From Sphaerolaimus hirsutus (Eukaryota > Nematoda > Chromadorea > Monhysterida > Sphaerolaimidae), in NCBI GenBank assembly GCA_964036195.1, contig OZ038452.1, positions 18,470,704 to 18,534,703 on the forward strand: a stretch of DNA of 64,000 bases, in the 5' to 3' direction. Of the stretch, positions 1 to 15,000 are shown in pieces. A program made the position numbers and the translations under genes. Numbering within the stretch: the first letter of the stretch is position 1; each line of letters begins with the position of its first letter. The notes below the pieces were generated by a model. That model saw only the letters and a list, made by a program, of their open reading frames with translations, was not told the DNA's origin and ran no database searches.

Positions 1-80
1 TCAACTGGAGGTAATTTCTGTAGAATTCATTTATTTCCACATCGATCAATTCCGATAATCAGACAACACTACACATTCAG

Positions 81-3000
81 GATATGGCTGTCTCAGAGTC
101 AGCAATGTCAGCAACGATGTCTGACAGCTTGACATTTGACATTGTCAGCGTCTTGACAACGGAACAGCGTGACGAGTTCAGTTGGCAAATGGAGGACATC
201 AGCAAGGGGTTCAAGTCATTTTGCACCTTTGAGGGTGTGGATTGTGATGTGGAGTGGGTTCTTGCACCTTTTGGGTTTGATATATTTGTCATCACATCAC
301 AGCAATTTCTTTTGCTCATGGGTAAATGTGCATAACGTACTTTTCCCTGGAAAGTGAACAGTGAGAAACTTTGTCCCAACTCTCACTTGAAATACCCAAT
401 TAATCTTCTGTTTGCTCATTGTCACCTTCAAATTCACTAGCTCATGTGTGCTTTTTGCCTATTTTCAGATATTTTTGCCTATTTGTCCTTTTTCACTTCT
501 ATGCTGGGAAAAAGCCTATAGAAGAGCCTGAAATATTTACAATTTATGTAAATACTTGGATACTTTCAAAATGTACCTATATGTAAAAAGCTACTTTTTT
601 TCAAAAAAAAACATAAATAGTCAGTAATCAACTAGGTATTAGGGTGTCAAAAAAAATTTTCTACGGAAAACGGAAATGGAAACGGAAAATTTTTTTCAGC
701 GGCCGGAAAACGGAACGGAAAACGGAAAAAAATTTGCACTTAGCGGAAAACGGAAACGGAAACGGAAAAAAAATTTCAGCGGCCGGAAAACGGAAAAAGA
801 GGCCGGAAAAACGGAAACGGAAAAATCTAATTAGCACGGAAATGGAAAAACTCGCTGAAATTTTGCCGGAAAATGGATAAAATTTGCTGAAATTTTGCTG
901 GAAGTGGAAAAAATTTGCAGTAATTTTGCTGGCAACAGAAAAATTTTCACATCATTGACAATCTGCATGAATTTTTACAAGTTTGGATGATCAGAAAACA
1001 GAAAGTTGGGCCAGAAAAAGGTAAAATGAGGCGGTAAAATGGAAAATTGAGGCGGAAAATGGAAAAAAGGTGGAAAAACTGGAAATTGTGGCGGAAAACG
1101 GAAAAAAAGCGGAAAAACTGAAAATTGAGCCGGAAAACAGAAAATGAGCCGGAAAAACGGAAACGGAAACAAAAGTTGCCGGAAAACGGAACGGAAAACG
1201 GAAAAAAAATTTCAGCAGCCGGAAAACGGAAAAAATTTGCCTGCGGAAAACGGAAACGGAAAACTGAAAACGGAAATTTGACACCCTACTAGGTATACAT
1301 ATTTTTGAGTAAACATAAATACATTTAAACAACAATGTAAAAAATTAGAGTGTGAGGTGCATCACAGTTAGCTGGAGTAAGTGGAAGCAAAAAAAATGCC
1401 TTGGTATTTCGGGTATTTATACATACGTTTTTGCTTAGGTACACTTTCCAAAAATAGCAGTATTTTAACAACTCCTCATGCAAGTGGCTTCACAAAAACT
1501 AAAGCAATGGTACCGAGTGTGCTTCACAGCACAGGCGGCGTAAGTGCTTGTGCGCTTGTGAATGTCACAAGCAGAATTTTTGGTGTCACAAGCAGAAATT
1601 TCACCGTCACATTGTGACATTCACAAGCATGTATTGTACAAACGAGAGTGAAAGCTCAAAATCGCTAAAATTTTCTCCATTTTGCCAATTTTTACCTTTA
1701 CAATCACTATTTTCATGTATTTATATACATGGTTATATGCCTAATTTTAGCTAAATTGAATTTATATTTATAGCGATTTCGAAATTTTTGGCTGACTGCC
1801 AACTTCACAAGCTCCTATAAAAAGTGTCACAAGGTGAAATTTTGACTAATGTGAATGCCACAAGCGCAAATTGGGACCTTGCGCCGATAGCATAAATCGA
1901 GGGTGGCATTTTAGGGGGGGGGGGGGGTCCACCAAACTTTCATGTCGTCCCATTCTGTTGTACGTTGGCCGATTTTGTTGCCGTTCGAGTATGTTGGGGT
2001 TTGAGGTTGGGGCTACGACCAAATTTTTTTATTTCCTCAAATAATCCCCCAGTCCCGAGATAAGGAGGGTCTATAAAAACGTGGTTATTCTGCATGTCCG
2101 ATCTGGCATATTGAATTGAAAGCTCAATAACTCAGCCATTTCTGGGCCGATTTGGATCGTTTAACACTTAAAATGATCGGGACAACCTGCGGATTTCATT
2201 TTTGTAGTTGTATTAGTGATGTTGAAATACCGTATGCCGATTTAACCCGGTTTTTCTACACGAAAAATAAATATTTCTTACGTGCTATCATATACTATAG
2301 ACAACGAGCATTCATTTAAAACAAAAATGAGTCCAATATCTCTTCCCAATCAAAAGTTACGGCACTTCAAACTTTTCACTCCCATCCACATAATAATCAC
2401 ATTCATGCAACTTCAAAACTCCATATCTCGACCATTTTTTGGCCGATTTTCACCAATGAACACTCAAAATGATCAGAATCATATGGAGATATCATTATTA
2501 AAACCATACATTTCAGATCGATTACCTATTACCGATCGATCATCAGATTACCTATACAAGAAAATAATGCGAACTCTTGAATGAAATTGTGATAATGAAA
2601 ATGCATACAAATAATATGTGAATAAAAACGATATCTCCATGTTATTCTGATCATTTAAAGTGTTCATCGGTGAACATCGGCTGACAAATAGTTGAGATAT
2701 GGAGCTTTGAAGTTGCATGCATTGTTCTCCATGTGGTTATTTATGTGGATGGGAGGGAAAAGTTTGAAGCGCCATAAATTTTGATCGGAAAGAGATATTG
2801 AAGTCATTTTTGTTTTATGTTAATTCTCATTGTTTAAAGTATATGATAGCATGTTCAGAAAAATTAATATTTCGTGTTGAAAAACCGGGTCAAATCGGCA
2901 TACGGTATTTAGACATCACTAATACAACTACAACAATGAAATCCGCAGATTGTCCCGATCATTTTAAGTGTTAAACGATCCAAATCGGCCCAGAAATGGC

Positions 3001-6000
3001 TGAGTTGTTGAGCTTTCAATTCAATATGCCAGATCAGACATGCAAAATAACCACGTTTTTATAGACCCCCCTTATCTCGGGACTGGGGGATTATTTGAGG
3101 AAACAAAAAAATTTGGTTGTTCGTAGCCCCAACCCCAAACCCCAACATACTTGAACGGCATCAAAATCGGCCAACGTACAACAGAATGGGACGACACGAA
3201 ACTTTGGTGGACCCCCCCCCCCCCCTAAAATGCCACCCCCGGGACCACCCCCTATGCTTGCGCCGCCGATGCTTCACGGTGCACCACGCGCACATTCTTG
3301 CTGTGAATTTTTGACAATGGGACGCCTAGCAATTCTCCAACACATATTCAGTTTGGATGTAATGAAGTTCAGTGATGCAATGATGGGAAATTGCTTTACA
3401 TTGAATCCAAATGGCACAGCGAGACATGATATCAGGTGGATCGGCATGAAAGCAGGTTAGTATCTGCTCATGATGAGATGGCACCCACAATGGGTAAGTT
3501 CTCCAATAAAAAACTTTTCTGTATTCTGAGTTTTTCAAAAATGAATATCTGTGTTTTCAGTTTTTTTTCAACTAAAGCGTGAGTTACTGTGCTTTCTTTC
3601 TGTTTTTTTTTATATGTGAAAATTAGAGTTCTTTGGTAAAAACTCAAGTTAAAAAAAAGTTGGACGCGATGACTGACGACAAATTGATTTTAGGGCATTG
3701 GCGTGAAATTGATCTGTTGGACAAATTTGACTTTAACATTTCCCATATGATAAATTTTTCATTCAAATTCAACTATTGAACCTTAATTTTCAATAAAAAA
3801 CTTGAAAGCATGAAAATGATGAATTCATCGGTGGCGTTTTGTTTGTCGTTTCACCTTTTATTTGTCGTTGTGCTGTAAATCCACCTTAATCGCGAAAACC
3901 GTCAATTTTTTCTTCTTCTAGGAGCTTCCTTGGCTTTGAATACGGGTCAGGAAGATTACCTGCCCTGGGTCAACGCAGCTGGATACAAAATCTTTGTACA
4001 TGATCAACAGGATGCTTTTTTTGGTGAATCCGTCGGCGTGACAGCCAGCCCTGGCCAATTGACAACTATCGGCATCGACTTTGTGCGCCTTTGTTTTTCC
4101 AGTGATTTGTGTTTTCAAATGTACCTAAATATTTATCTCATCGACATAAATGCAGTATGACACCAAGCGGCTGGGCGGCAAATATAGCGATTGTGTGCAC
4201 GATGCTTCTGAGGTGACCCAGTACTATTACACGGGCACTTACTCCATCCACGTTCGTCCCGACTCATTTGAATAAAGCTGTTTCTGTCATGCTGAACACA
4301 CTGTTGTTCTGTTTACTTGTCAGGGCTGTTTGCGTTCCTGCCTGCAAGCTCGCGCCTTCGCAACGTGTTCGTGTTATGATCCGCGTTACGCCGCACCACC
4401 AGGTGGGTAACTGAATGCAGATACGTACAGGGAACGCACATACATACCGTATTTCCTCGAATTACCCCCGGGGGGTTTATTTTTTCAGAGTGAAAATTTA
4501 GAGAGAAAAACTAGAAAAATGCAACAATAACCACCATTGATGAGTTTTTATAGCCCACTATAAGGATGTAGATGGTATAAACGATGTTCTAACGTAACAC
4601 AGTAAGTGTTTTGAATGTTTTTTATGCATTTCCCGGACCACAAATTCATAGAGCCAATTTTGAGGGGGGGTATTTCGAGGGGGGGGTATTTCGAGGAAAT
4701 ACGGTAGATATTTTTTGTCTATCAGGCTGCCCTGGCTCCGGGTAGGCTCCGCACACAATTTTCATTTGCAATGCTGGCGACGTGCCCAAAAAACGCGTTT
4801 TCTGTCAGGCTTGCAATTTTGTTAACAAAAATAGCAAACGTGTATGGGATAAAATTGAGGTTGAGACGCTCGCGCGGGTGGGCATTTTCACGTGCGGTAC
4901 AGAAAGCTTCAGGCAGGCGCGTGTGGGCGGAGGAACCACGTGTGGCACATGCATCCGTAACACTGCACACAGAAATATGGAGTGTGCTACATTGCACATA
5001 CAAGCACATATCACTAGTGATGGAAAAAGCCCCAGACTTTTGGCGCCAAGCGCCAAAAGCGCCATGGCGCTTTTCTGTACCCCAGCGCCTAGCGCCAATG
5101 GCGCCAGAGCAAAATAGCGCCAAGCGCCAAAAGCGCCATGGCGCTTTTCTGGACCTCAGCGCCAAGCGCCAATGGCGCCAGAGGGCAATGGCGCCAAGCG
5201 CCAATAGCGCCAGCACCAAAAATTATTGCTGCAATTCATTTGCAGAATAATGAATTCATAACTGTGATGTACCACTGATGTCATAGTAGTCGATTTTCCT
5301 TTTGCCATTAAAGTTCAATCAACAACTATTGTGTAACATTATCGTAAAATGTAAAAACCTATAATATTTAAGTTGAAGTTCTTATGTTCTCTTTTATATT
5401 TTATTAATTCAACTTATCAAGATTTCATTCATATTTACATTCCAATTTTAACATCTTCACATTCGCCATTTAATATCTCAAGCGATGTTGTTTACAACGT
5501 GCGCTTCACATCGCTCACATATTTAGATCTTAGTCATTGCTCACATTCCGCCACATTTCCTTGACAAGCAGCACACAAATACGCCGTCATGTTTATGTTA
5601 AGCGGCGGGCCCGCCCCGAGTGGGGGGCCGGGCCCGCGCGCCATTTCAAATGCTGTCTGGCTTGTCTCACATTTTCACTATCTTGTCAGTTTAGCTCGCT
5701 TTTCATCGGAGAAGCGAGCGGGCAAGGATTGAACTTTCACAATTGGAAATGTTGGGTAAAAATCGGAGATTAGAGCCGACCGATTGGCGCCAAACCAATC
5801 GCCATCGGTCTGGCCCTTAAAAGCCGATTTCACAGCTAAAATCGGCAGTGTTTGCAACCTCGTCAACTTCACACGAATCTCTTCCTAGGATCTAAATAAG
5901 CGCCGTAGTCACTTTATTAAGTCGCTTGTTTTTGGTGCTAAGTTTAACTCTTGGTGCTAAAAGTCACCTCAGTGCTTTATTTCACACCAGCGCTGTTTGA

Positions 6001-9000
6001 GGTGCTTTATTCACAACCGCGCCACTTAATTGTCGCCTTTTGTCGTAATTAAGTGCCTTCTTTAAATTGCCTTATTTCTCCGGTAATTAGAGCTTCTTTT
6101 ACGTTTTAATTAAGTAATTAATTTAGTTGTAAATTAATTCCTTTGTTTACGTATATTTTATATATATTTTATTTACACTTATTTCTTTGTATTTAATTGT
6201 CTAAATAAAAACGTTCGTCAAAACCTTTGGTAAACAATCTAAATTTGCTTCACACTAACTCACGTCAATTCACTTCAACTCAACTAATCACATTTGATAA
6301 AATAACGGAACGTCAACTAGAGACGACGCTTCACGTCAACTTACATACGTTCACATTTGTCCTCTTCCTCGGTTAGGAATAGGAGCTGGTTCACAAGTCA
6401 CTTCAACAAGTTCCGCATTATTTTACATGGCGCAGTGAGCAGGGTGACTAATTAAACTAATTGGTCACTCTAATTAAGTCGTCTCGCGCGAAATTTCATT
6501 GGAAATTGCTTTTCACAGCCTGAGTCACACGCACGAGGTTACGGTAATACGGTTTTGGACGCAAAATCGTTAGTAGCGCGTGCATATTTACTTACGATTT
6601 TACAAGTACAAGTCACAAGAAACGAAATATTTATTTTTATTATTTTATTTCGTTCACAGCTAGCTATCACTTTGCTAATAAGCAATCAATCGATCGAGAT
6701 TTGCTATGGAGGAACGCGTACGCGCTCAGCGAGGCGCCGCCGCCGCCGCAGCTATGCCTGTGAGCAACGTAGATGAGTCCGACACAACTCATCCGTTGAC
6801 TCAACATAGCCGGGCGTTGACTGGAGTGCGCAACGGAGTGCTACGTTTCACATCCAAACCGATTCCTAAAATCGTCAAGGACGAGTCACAACCCGCCGCC
6901 GTAAACATACGCGCGGCGGAGGAAGTATTATAATTACTTCAGGCCTACGGCTACCAAGCCAAGATGAAACGCTCGGACCTGTCTGCGGCTATGGACAAAT
7001 TCACAACTATTGTCCAAGATCACATCACAAGCCTGGACAGAGACGAAGACGGAGTGGCCGAAGAGATAAAGAGCGCCAACGCAAAATTGGAGCGCGCGCT
7101 CTACTCGGGCTCGAACAACGCGATGATGCTCATGGATGAGCTGGAATCGAGGATGGCGACCGCCCAAGCGCAAATCAAATCCGCGGAAAGGTTGATACTT
7201 TCCTTGAAAGGTCAGTCAAATGTTAATGTTGATTTAACTACTCAACCCCCTTCACAACCCCCTTACAACATTGTCAATATGGGAAGTAGTTTTCAACCCT
7301 CACAACCGGAAACTTTATTAAAGTTACCTAAAATCGAGCTTGCTAAATATAACGGTGATCCGTTAGAATGGGCAGCTTGGTGGGAGATTTTTCGAGCTCA
7401 AATTCACAACCGAGCTAATTTGTCAACTGGTATGAAATATACATACCTCAAGCTCAGCCTTACCGGTCCAGCAGCGGAACTGCTGGCCGGATTAAAAGGT
7501 GATGGTCGAGATTACATCACAGCGGTCACCATGTTAAAATCAAACTTTGGTGAAACGCATCGGGTACAAGCCGCCCTTTGGGATAAATTGTATTCACTTG
7601 AAAAACCTTCGTCAAGAGGAGACTCTCTCACAAATTTCACACGAACCCTTTTGTCAACTCTCAATCAACTTAAAGAAAGGGGTGAAAGTGTCGATTCTGG
7701 TGCAGTGTTAAGAATAATTCGTGGTTATCTTCCCGATAATATTGTTCTTGCCGTCACAGAAGAACACCGGAATTCGATGCGCACTGCTGCAACCGACGAC
7801 ACAGAACTCACAGTCGTCAGGTTTGTTGATGCATTAACTACCATTGCTCGTGCTCGGTTAGATGCGATGAAAACTGAACCACAAAATTCACAATCTTCAA
7901 ACGTTGTTCAGAAATCACAAAATTCATCGTTAAAAAAGCCACAAAATGGTGGAGGTTGGCAACAGCAAAAGAAAAAGGGAAATAAATCACAAAATACCTT
8001 TTCAAAACAAAAACCTATTCACAATACGGTTGCTTTTGCTGGTACCAATGCTAATGTTGGTAAGCAACAAGGAAAAAATAAAAATTCCACTCAACCTCCC
8101 AGAACTCCCGCGATCGGAGCGATTAGTCAAAAGCAGTCCTCACAACCTGCTGCTGACTATCGCAAGCCGAAATTCGAGTGCTTGTTCTGTGGCATCAAGG
8201 AGCACTACACAACCGATTGCCCTCAATACGTCACACCGAGAGAGCGCACTGAACGGTTGCAAGCTTTGGGCGATGTGTGCACGCGCTGCACACGCAGAGG
8301 CCATCAAGCGTCACAATGCACTCAACGATTGAGTTGCTACTATTGTCGCCAGATTGGTCAGCATCACGGGGCGTTCTGTCCTACCAGACAGGCACCCGCA
8401 AGGCGTCAGGTAAACAATTCACAAAATAAAGCCTTTGTCAAAGCAACGAGTGCTAATTTTGTCAACGCTCAGGTAATCACAACGGGCGCGGCTTCGTCAC
8501 ATGCACCGCCATCGTATCCGCCTTCACACACGGAACCGATGAGCGTGTGTATCATCCCCCCAGACGAGAACGATTTCCGGTGGAGACAGCAGACGCTGTA
8601 TCAAATGGATATGGACGGCCCGCTGGACATGGGCGAATGGCCGAAGCCCGCGAACGAGCTCCAGGCTAGAGCTCAAGAGGAAGCCCGCAAGTATCACAGC
8701 GAAAACGAGCTGTGGACGACGCTCCGCGCCAGCCTCATCAAGGACGGCATGGACATGGAGACCGTCAAAGCCAAAATTCGTGGCTTCCAACAGAAACGGT
8801 ACGAGGTGTATCCGCACCTCAATCCGAACCAAATGTCATCGTCGGTGCCACTTCAACCCAGTCACAGGCCCACGGTGGAGGTGCTGAGCGCACAAGCGGG
8901 TTACGGTAATCCCAACACCGCTACCAGGCAGCAGGCCGAACAAGAATGTGAGTTCGATTTTGCACCTATTGTTCGTTTGCAAGTGGCCCAGGCTTCATTA

Positions 9001-12000
9001 ATTAATAAAGACGCTGAATTAAATCGAGTCACAGACCCTTTGTTAATATTCTTTGACACTGGATGCGAATATTCATACATTAAAGCATCCGTGGCAAATG
9101 AGTATAACTTTGAAAACAAAGGAGATGTTGTTCTTCAAATGAACGTGTTTGCGACAAAAACGCCTGTCACAGTCAATACGTTTTTGGTCGAGGCTGTCAT
9201 GCCTATTTACAAACACGTCGACAATAAGGGCAATATGTTACAAATTCCGCTCAATTTACGTGCAGTGGATAATTTGGCAACATATGCATGCCCACCTCCT
9301 TTGTCACAAGATGACAAAACAGTCATTTATATTGTGTATGGTGAACATGCACAAGAACAATTCGCGGAACCGCTTGAATTGACCGAAATGACTGATGAGT
9401 TTTGTCACAAACTATGTCAACCAGATGTAGTCATTGGTCAAGACTATTATTGGAAGTTCGACATTCGACCAACAGAAATCGAACTCCCATCTGGATTGAT
9501 CATAGTCGAATCAATACTTGGATTGATGCTTGGCGGAAATGCGTCATCACAGTCATTTGTCACGACACCCGACATTTCACCACATCAATTCATGGTTTCA
9601 TGCAGTTCACATGCTTCATCAGCTGTTGCTGTTGGCCAAGAGACATTATTTCAATTTCACAGTCTCGAGTCAATAGGTATCACAGATGATCCATTATCAC
9701 ATGATGACGACATAGCTGAACAGTTAATTCTGGAATCAATTACTCTCGATCCAGAAACTGGTCGCTATAGCGTAGATTGGCCATTCAAATCAACAATTCA
9801 AGAATTGCCAACCAACAATGCAGAAGCATTTCGCCGCTTTCTGTCACTGTTGAAACGGTTTCGAAAAGATCCCGATTTATTCGCCACATACGCGAAAGTC
9901 ATCTCAGATCAACTTCACAAGGGTGTCATAGAACCCGTCTATGGTTCACAAGATGGTTTGCAAGAACACATCTTACCTCACCAACCTGTCATCACACCTG
10001 GCAGATCGACAACATGTCGAATAGTGTATGATGGTTCTGCAGGCAAGCCAAGTCTCAACAATTGCTTATTTCGAGGCCCAGTTCTCACACCACTGGCGCT
10101 CGGATTAATGCTTCGCTTCAGAGCCGGAAAAGTGGTGTTATTAGCAGATATTGAGAAAGCATTTTTACAAATTGCTCTTCACCCAAAATCACGCGCTTTC
10201 ACAAAATTTTACTGGCTGCGTGATGACACTATTCCATCTCATGAAGACAATATTCAAATGATGCAATTCACAAGGGTGCTGTTTGGTCTCACATGCAGTC
10301 CATCCATTTTGTCAACTGTTATCAAATATCACCTAGAAGCGGAATTAGCTCACATGCATCCCGCTGAGACCCATGAACGATTGAAACTGGAGCTGTTGCT
10401 CAACAGCATTTACGTTGATAATTTAGTTATCAGCGTAGATGATGACAAATATGCAATACAGCTCTATCGTTTAATTAAAGCTGTTTTTGCCAGAGCAAAT
10501 TTCAACATGCGCGAATGGATGACAAATTCGCCTATGGTTTCGGAGAAAATCAAACCTGATGACCTCAACCCGAAAAAGTCACAATATATCAAAGTAATGG
10601 GTCTCGTTTACGATCACATTGAAGACACCATTGCGGTGCCAGCTCCCAAGAAAGATTTCACGCTCATTGTCACAGCCACACGCCGCAATTTGAACAAATT
10701 GCTGGCTTCAACATACGATCCTATTGGCATCACAGCACCCGCGTTATTTCGGTTGAAATTTCGCGTGTCACAAATAATTCAAAGGTGCAATATCACAACC
10801 TGGGATGAACTCATCGAAGACCCAGAGGCAGATGACTTATTGGACGATTTAAAACGACATCTCTCGTCCATAAGTCAAATCAAATTCCCGCGCTCATTTC
10901 ATTCTTTTGGCATCGATGTCAAAGCCGAAACACGGCCATTAGAATTACATGTGTTTTGTGATGCCTCAAAAGATGGATACGCCGTATGCGCTTATTTGCG
11001 TCAAAAAGCGATTTCACCTGACGAATATGGCTATGAAGATGACCGATATTTTAGTGGTTTTCTCACAACTCGCACAAAACTAGCCCCACTTCCGTCAAAA
11101 CAAGGTCAACCCCTCACAATCACACGCTTGGAATTGCTCGGTGTCACAATTGGTGCACAGCTCATCGATTATTTACATCATGAACTCGTTGAGCTGGGTG
11201 GATGGAAAATTCACAGTAATTTCCTCTGGACCGATAGTACAGTTGTCATCGGCTGGCTATATACCGCAAAGCCGCTGGCTACTTTTGTCAACAATCGGGT
11301 CACCAAAATCCATTCACTAATGTCAAAACATTGCATTCAAATTTGCAAGGTTGCTACAAAAGACAATCCAGCTGACATTGCGTCACGGGGTTGTACTTTT
11401 GATCAACTAATGATCGAAACAATGTGGTTTACCGGACCCACATTTTTCGCTGAACCCCTCACATCAACCATGCTTGACATTTCGCAATATCAAGCGCAAC
11501 CTGTCACCGAAGAGCTTGCGAAAGGCGACACTCACATCAGTCGACCTTTATATGCTGGAGCAGTAACTTCACAGCCTGTTTCACAGCCTGATTCACAACC
11601 AGCTAATGCTCTTGCACAGCAAGTACCTGTCAATTTGGATCCCAATTTGTCACAAAATGTCACTCCTCAAAATCCGTTTGTCGAAAGTCGACAACGCCAC
11701 ATCCCTTCAAATCCATTTGAAATCGACATTCGACGATTTTCAACATTGTCAAAATTGTTGCGTACTGTCGTATATCTGCTTCGTGTCAAAACATATTGGC
11801 TAAATCGCTCCATGCATAAAGCTGCAAAGCACGAAAGCGAATATTTATCAAAACCCATCACACAAGCTGATTTGAACGAAGCATTTAGACATGTATTGCG
11901 CATTTCACAAGCAGAGGAATGTGCCAGTTGCATTTCACAAGCGCAACTTGGCAAACACCACATGCTCAAATGGGACGCGTGGAATAATTTATTATATTGT

Positions 12001-15000
12001 GTCACGCGTGTGTCTCACAAAGAACACCGAAACCCTTCGTTGTTTTACTACCTGCCAAAGACCGGGTGGTTAACAACACTAGTAGTTACTCATTTTCATG
12101 AGCTTGCTGGTCACAGTGGCATGCTTCACACTTTAGCAGATTTACGCGAACACTGCTGGTTGTCAAGTGCCAAGCAGGTAGTTGCAAAAATTTTGCGCAA
12201 ATGCGTCACATGCCGCAAAGCGGAAGGAGGTCCATTCACATTACCTGATTTTCACACATTACCTGTCACTCAAACTCAGTCACAAATCAAGCCATTTCAA
12301 CATATTGGCATTGATTTTATGGGACCGTTAGTTTATTCACAGAACGGAACCCGTCACAGTCAACACATTTTGTTGCTAACATGCTTCAGTACACGCGCCA
12401 TTCATTTAGAGTCAACTAATAGTGTCTCGACAGCCGACACAATTATGGCTCTAAATCGTTTTATTTCACGTCGAGGCATGCCGGACACAATTTGGTCCGA
12501 CAATGCCCCAGCATTCAAAAATTGTGTCAAAATGCTACCGGACGTAAAATGGCATTTTATCACAGCCAATAGTCCTTGGCAAGGCGGCGTGTACGAACGC
12601 ATGGTCGGCTTAGTCAAACGCTTGCTCAAAAAAGCATGCGGACGACGTTGTCTCACATGGCATGAATTTCTCACAGTCATGCTTGACGTCGAATTCTCCG
12701 TCAATACGCGACCATTGTCATACTTGTCAAACACAGACATTGGTGCAGCGATACTGCGCCCAATACATTTTCTTTGGGGCACCCCACCACCATGTTACAT
12801 GGATGAAAAACGTGAGATGGAACTCGATTCCACCACGATTGAACCCATGCGAAAAATTCCAAAAGAGGAATGGGAAAAGCTGACGGATGGATCTTTCGAA
12901 CTCACACCTTCACAAATCGGAAAATCCTACACACTCACACCCCCACGAGTCAATGACGTCAATTGCATTGATGAAATTGCACTCAACTCTGTGCCTGAAA
13001 AGGACAGAGATGACATCACATTACTTTGGGACCAAATTCGTCACAATCGTGAAGTGCTTTGGTATGAGTGGTCACGTCAATACATTGACCTACTCAAAGA
13101 TCGAGCTAAAAATCAACGCTTGAAAAAAGGCACAATCAACGAAGCTCCCAAACGTGGCCAAGTGGTGTTAATCACAGATGATAAACAGCCACGCGGCATG
13201 TGGCAAATGGGCCGCGTTCACGAAATACACGTGTCAAGCGATGGCAAAATACGTGCAGTCACAGTATTGTCAAGCAACGGCCGTCGCACACGTAGATCTC
13301 CATCTAACCTAGTGCCTCTTGAAATCGACACAGAGGACGGTGTTGAATATAAAATCGACACTGAGGTAAAAGATGATGATAATTCACAACCTTCACCTGA
13401 TAAGGGTGATGATTCACAAACAGATCAATCACATCAACAATCACAATCTTCACAACAAGATGCAAGACGCGCAAACCCACGTCGAACATGTCGCTACACC
13501 GGCACATATTTGTTCTGGGGAAACGTGTCGCATTTAATGGCACTCACGTTGCTAATACAATCAAAATTAGCCAACGCACTCACATGGACAGATCAATATC
13601 ACAAAACTTTCAATCTGTGCCATAAAACACGCACTGGTCACGCAATTCAACTTCCGGAAAAAGTAACATGTCACTTTCCTCAAGTTACAGCCATAGAGGA
13701 TATTGTGATATCCATATGGACGTTGCGTGATCAGCCGCAAACGACACCAATTTATAGATGCTTTCAACAAGAGCATACTATAGTCACGTATATGAGTCTG
13801 GTGGGCGGAAAAGCTATGCTGCCACCAGAAATCATTAAAAACCACAGAGTCACAACCTACGATTGCATGATCGCCTACCAAAATAAAACTTGGAAAGGCG
13901 AACCCTTAATAAAAATCGGTCATGCATTGTGGAGCACTAACAAATCACTTCACATCGATTATTGTTACTTTTGTCACAATTTGAGTAACACAGTAATGAA
14001 CTTTCACATAGAGGAAGGTGTGGTCGCAAGTCTTGACGGAAAGAAAATTGTTTCCGAAATTCAAGATCTGTCACATTGCAACCCACAAGCCGGCTATTGT
14101 TATGACAGCGACAATGGCGTCTCTTTATGGAATGCTACTGCATTTAACAAGCAGTGTGCATTTCAAGAGATTGGTCAATTCGATGCGCAATATTCACAAA
14201 ATCATTACATAGTGGAAAAATTGCAAGCTGCATTTTCTGTCACATGGATATCACAACAATTTCCAAATAATGCAGAATGCGTGCCAAAAGACGCAAAATA
14301 TATTGACCAGGGCTCAGCATTCATTCAATTTCTTCGATATCAACTTAAGAAATTGAAAAAACCTGAAACCGAAAAAGCTCCTCTTCATTTCAAACTCGCA
14401 CCAAATCTTGATGTTGGTGTGTTTCACTTGCTCACAGCCCGTCAACAATACGAAGTTGACAAAATTGCACATCTAGAACAAAAACAATTTGGATCTATCT
14501 GGCAACAATTATGTCACATCCGTCAGACCCAGCTAGATATAATTCATGCAATTGTCACATTCAATCCCACACTTGGCTTGCGAGCATTGCTAGGACGTCA
14601 AAATCTCTATGCGGAATGGCATGGAGATATATTAATGTTCTGGGATTGTAAACCTGTCACAGCAGAAATTATTTATTTTCAACATAAATATAACAATACT
14701 TGTTATAAATTTCTGCCGGTCAAAGTCACAAATCACCCACATATTATGTTCGTTGCTCCTGGCACCAATGATCTGATCACACATTCACCAATAGATCATT
14801 GTCTCATGAAAGATCACAAATATTATCAATTAAATGATAATTCATGGGCCAACGAAAATGGACCAACGAATTTGCACGTCACAAAACTCCCAATAGAATT
14901 AATTTGGGCTGGCTCGTGGAAACCATTCACACTAAATGTTTCCGGGTCACCAGGTGTAAGCATGACTGATATTGCATTCAGTATCATGGCTGCACATCAT

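Noticed and set aside
644-1335. Lys- or Phe-rich ORFs over the CGGAAA array
   Set aside because: Same reason: simple repeat inside a MITE.
4726-4745. Possible channel exon after a TATCAG acceptor
   Set aside because: The preceding exon (ending 4402) joins in phase to 20696, which carries the expected next cysteines; no usable donor fits the 4726 segment.
5373-5872. Short ORFs inside the 5' LTR, repeated in the 3' LTR
   Set aside because: They are identical because the LTRs are identical; none has a domain or a plausible start context.
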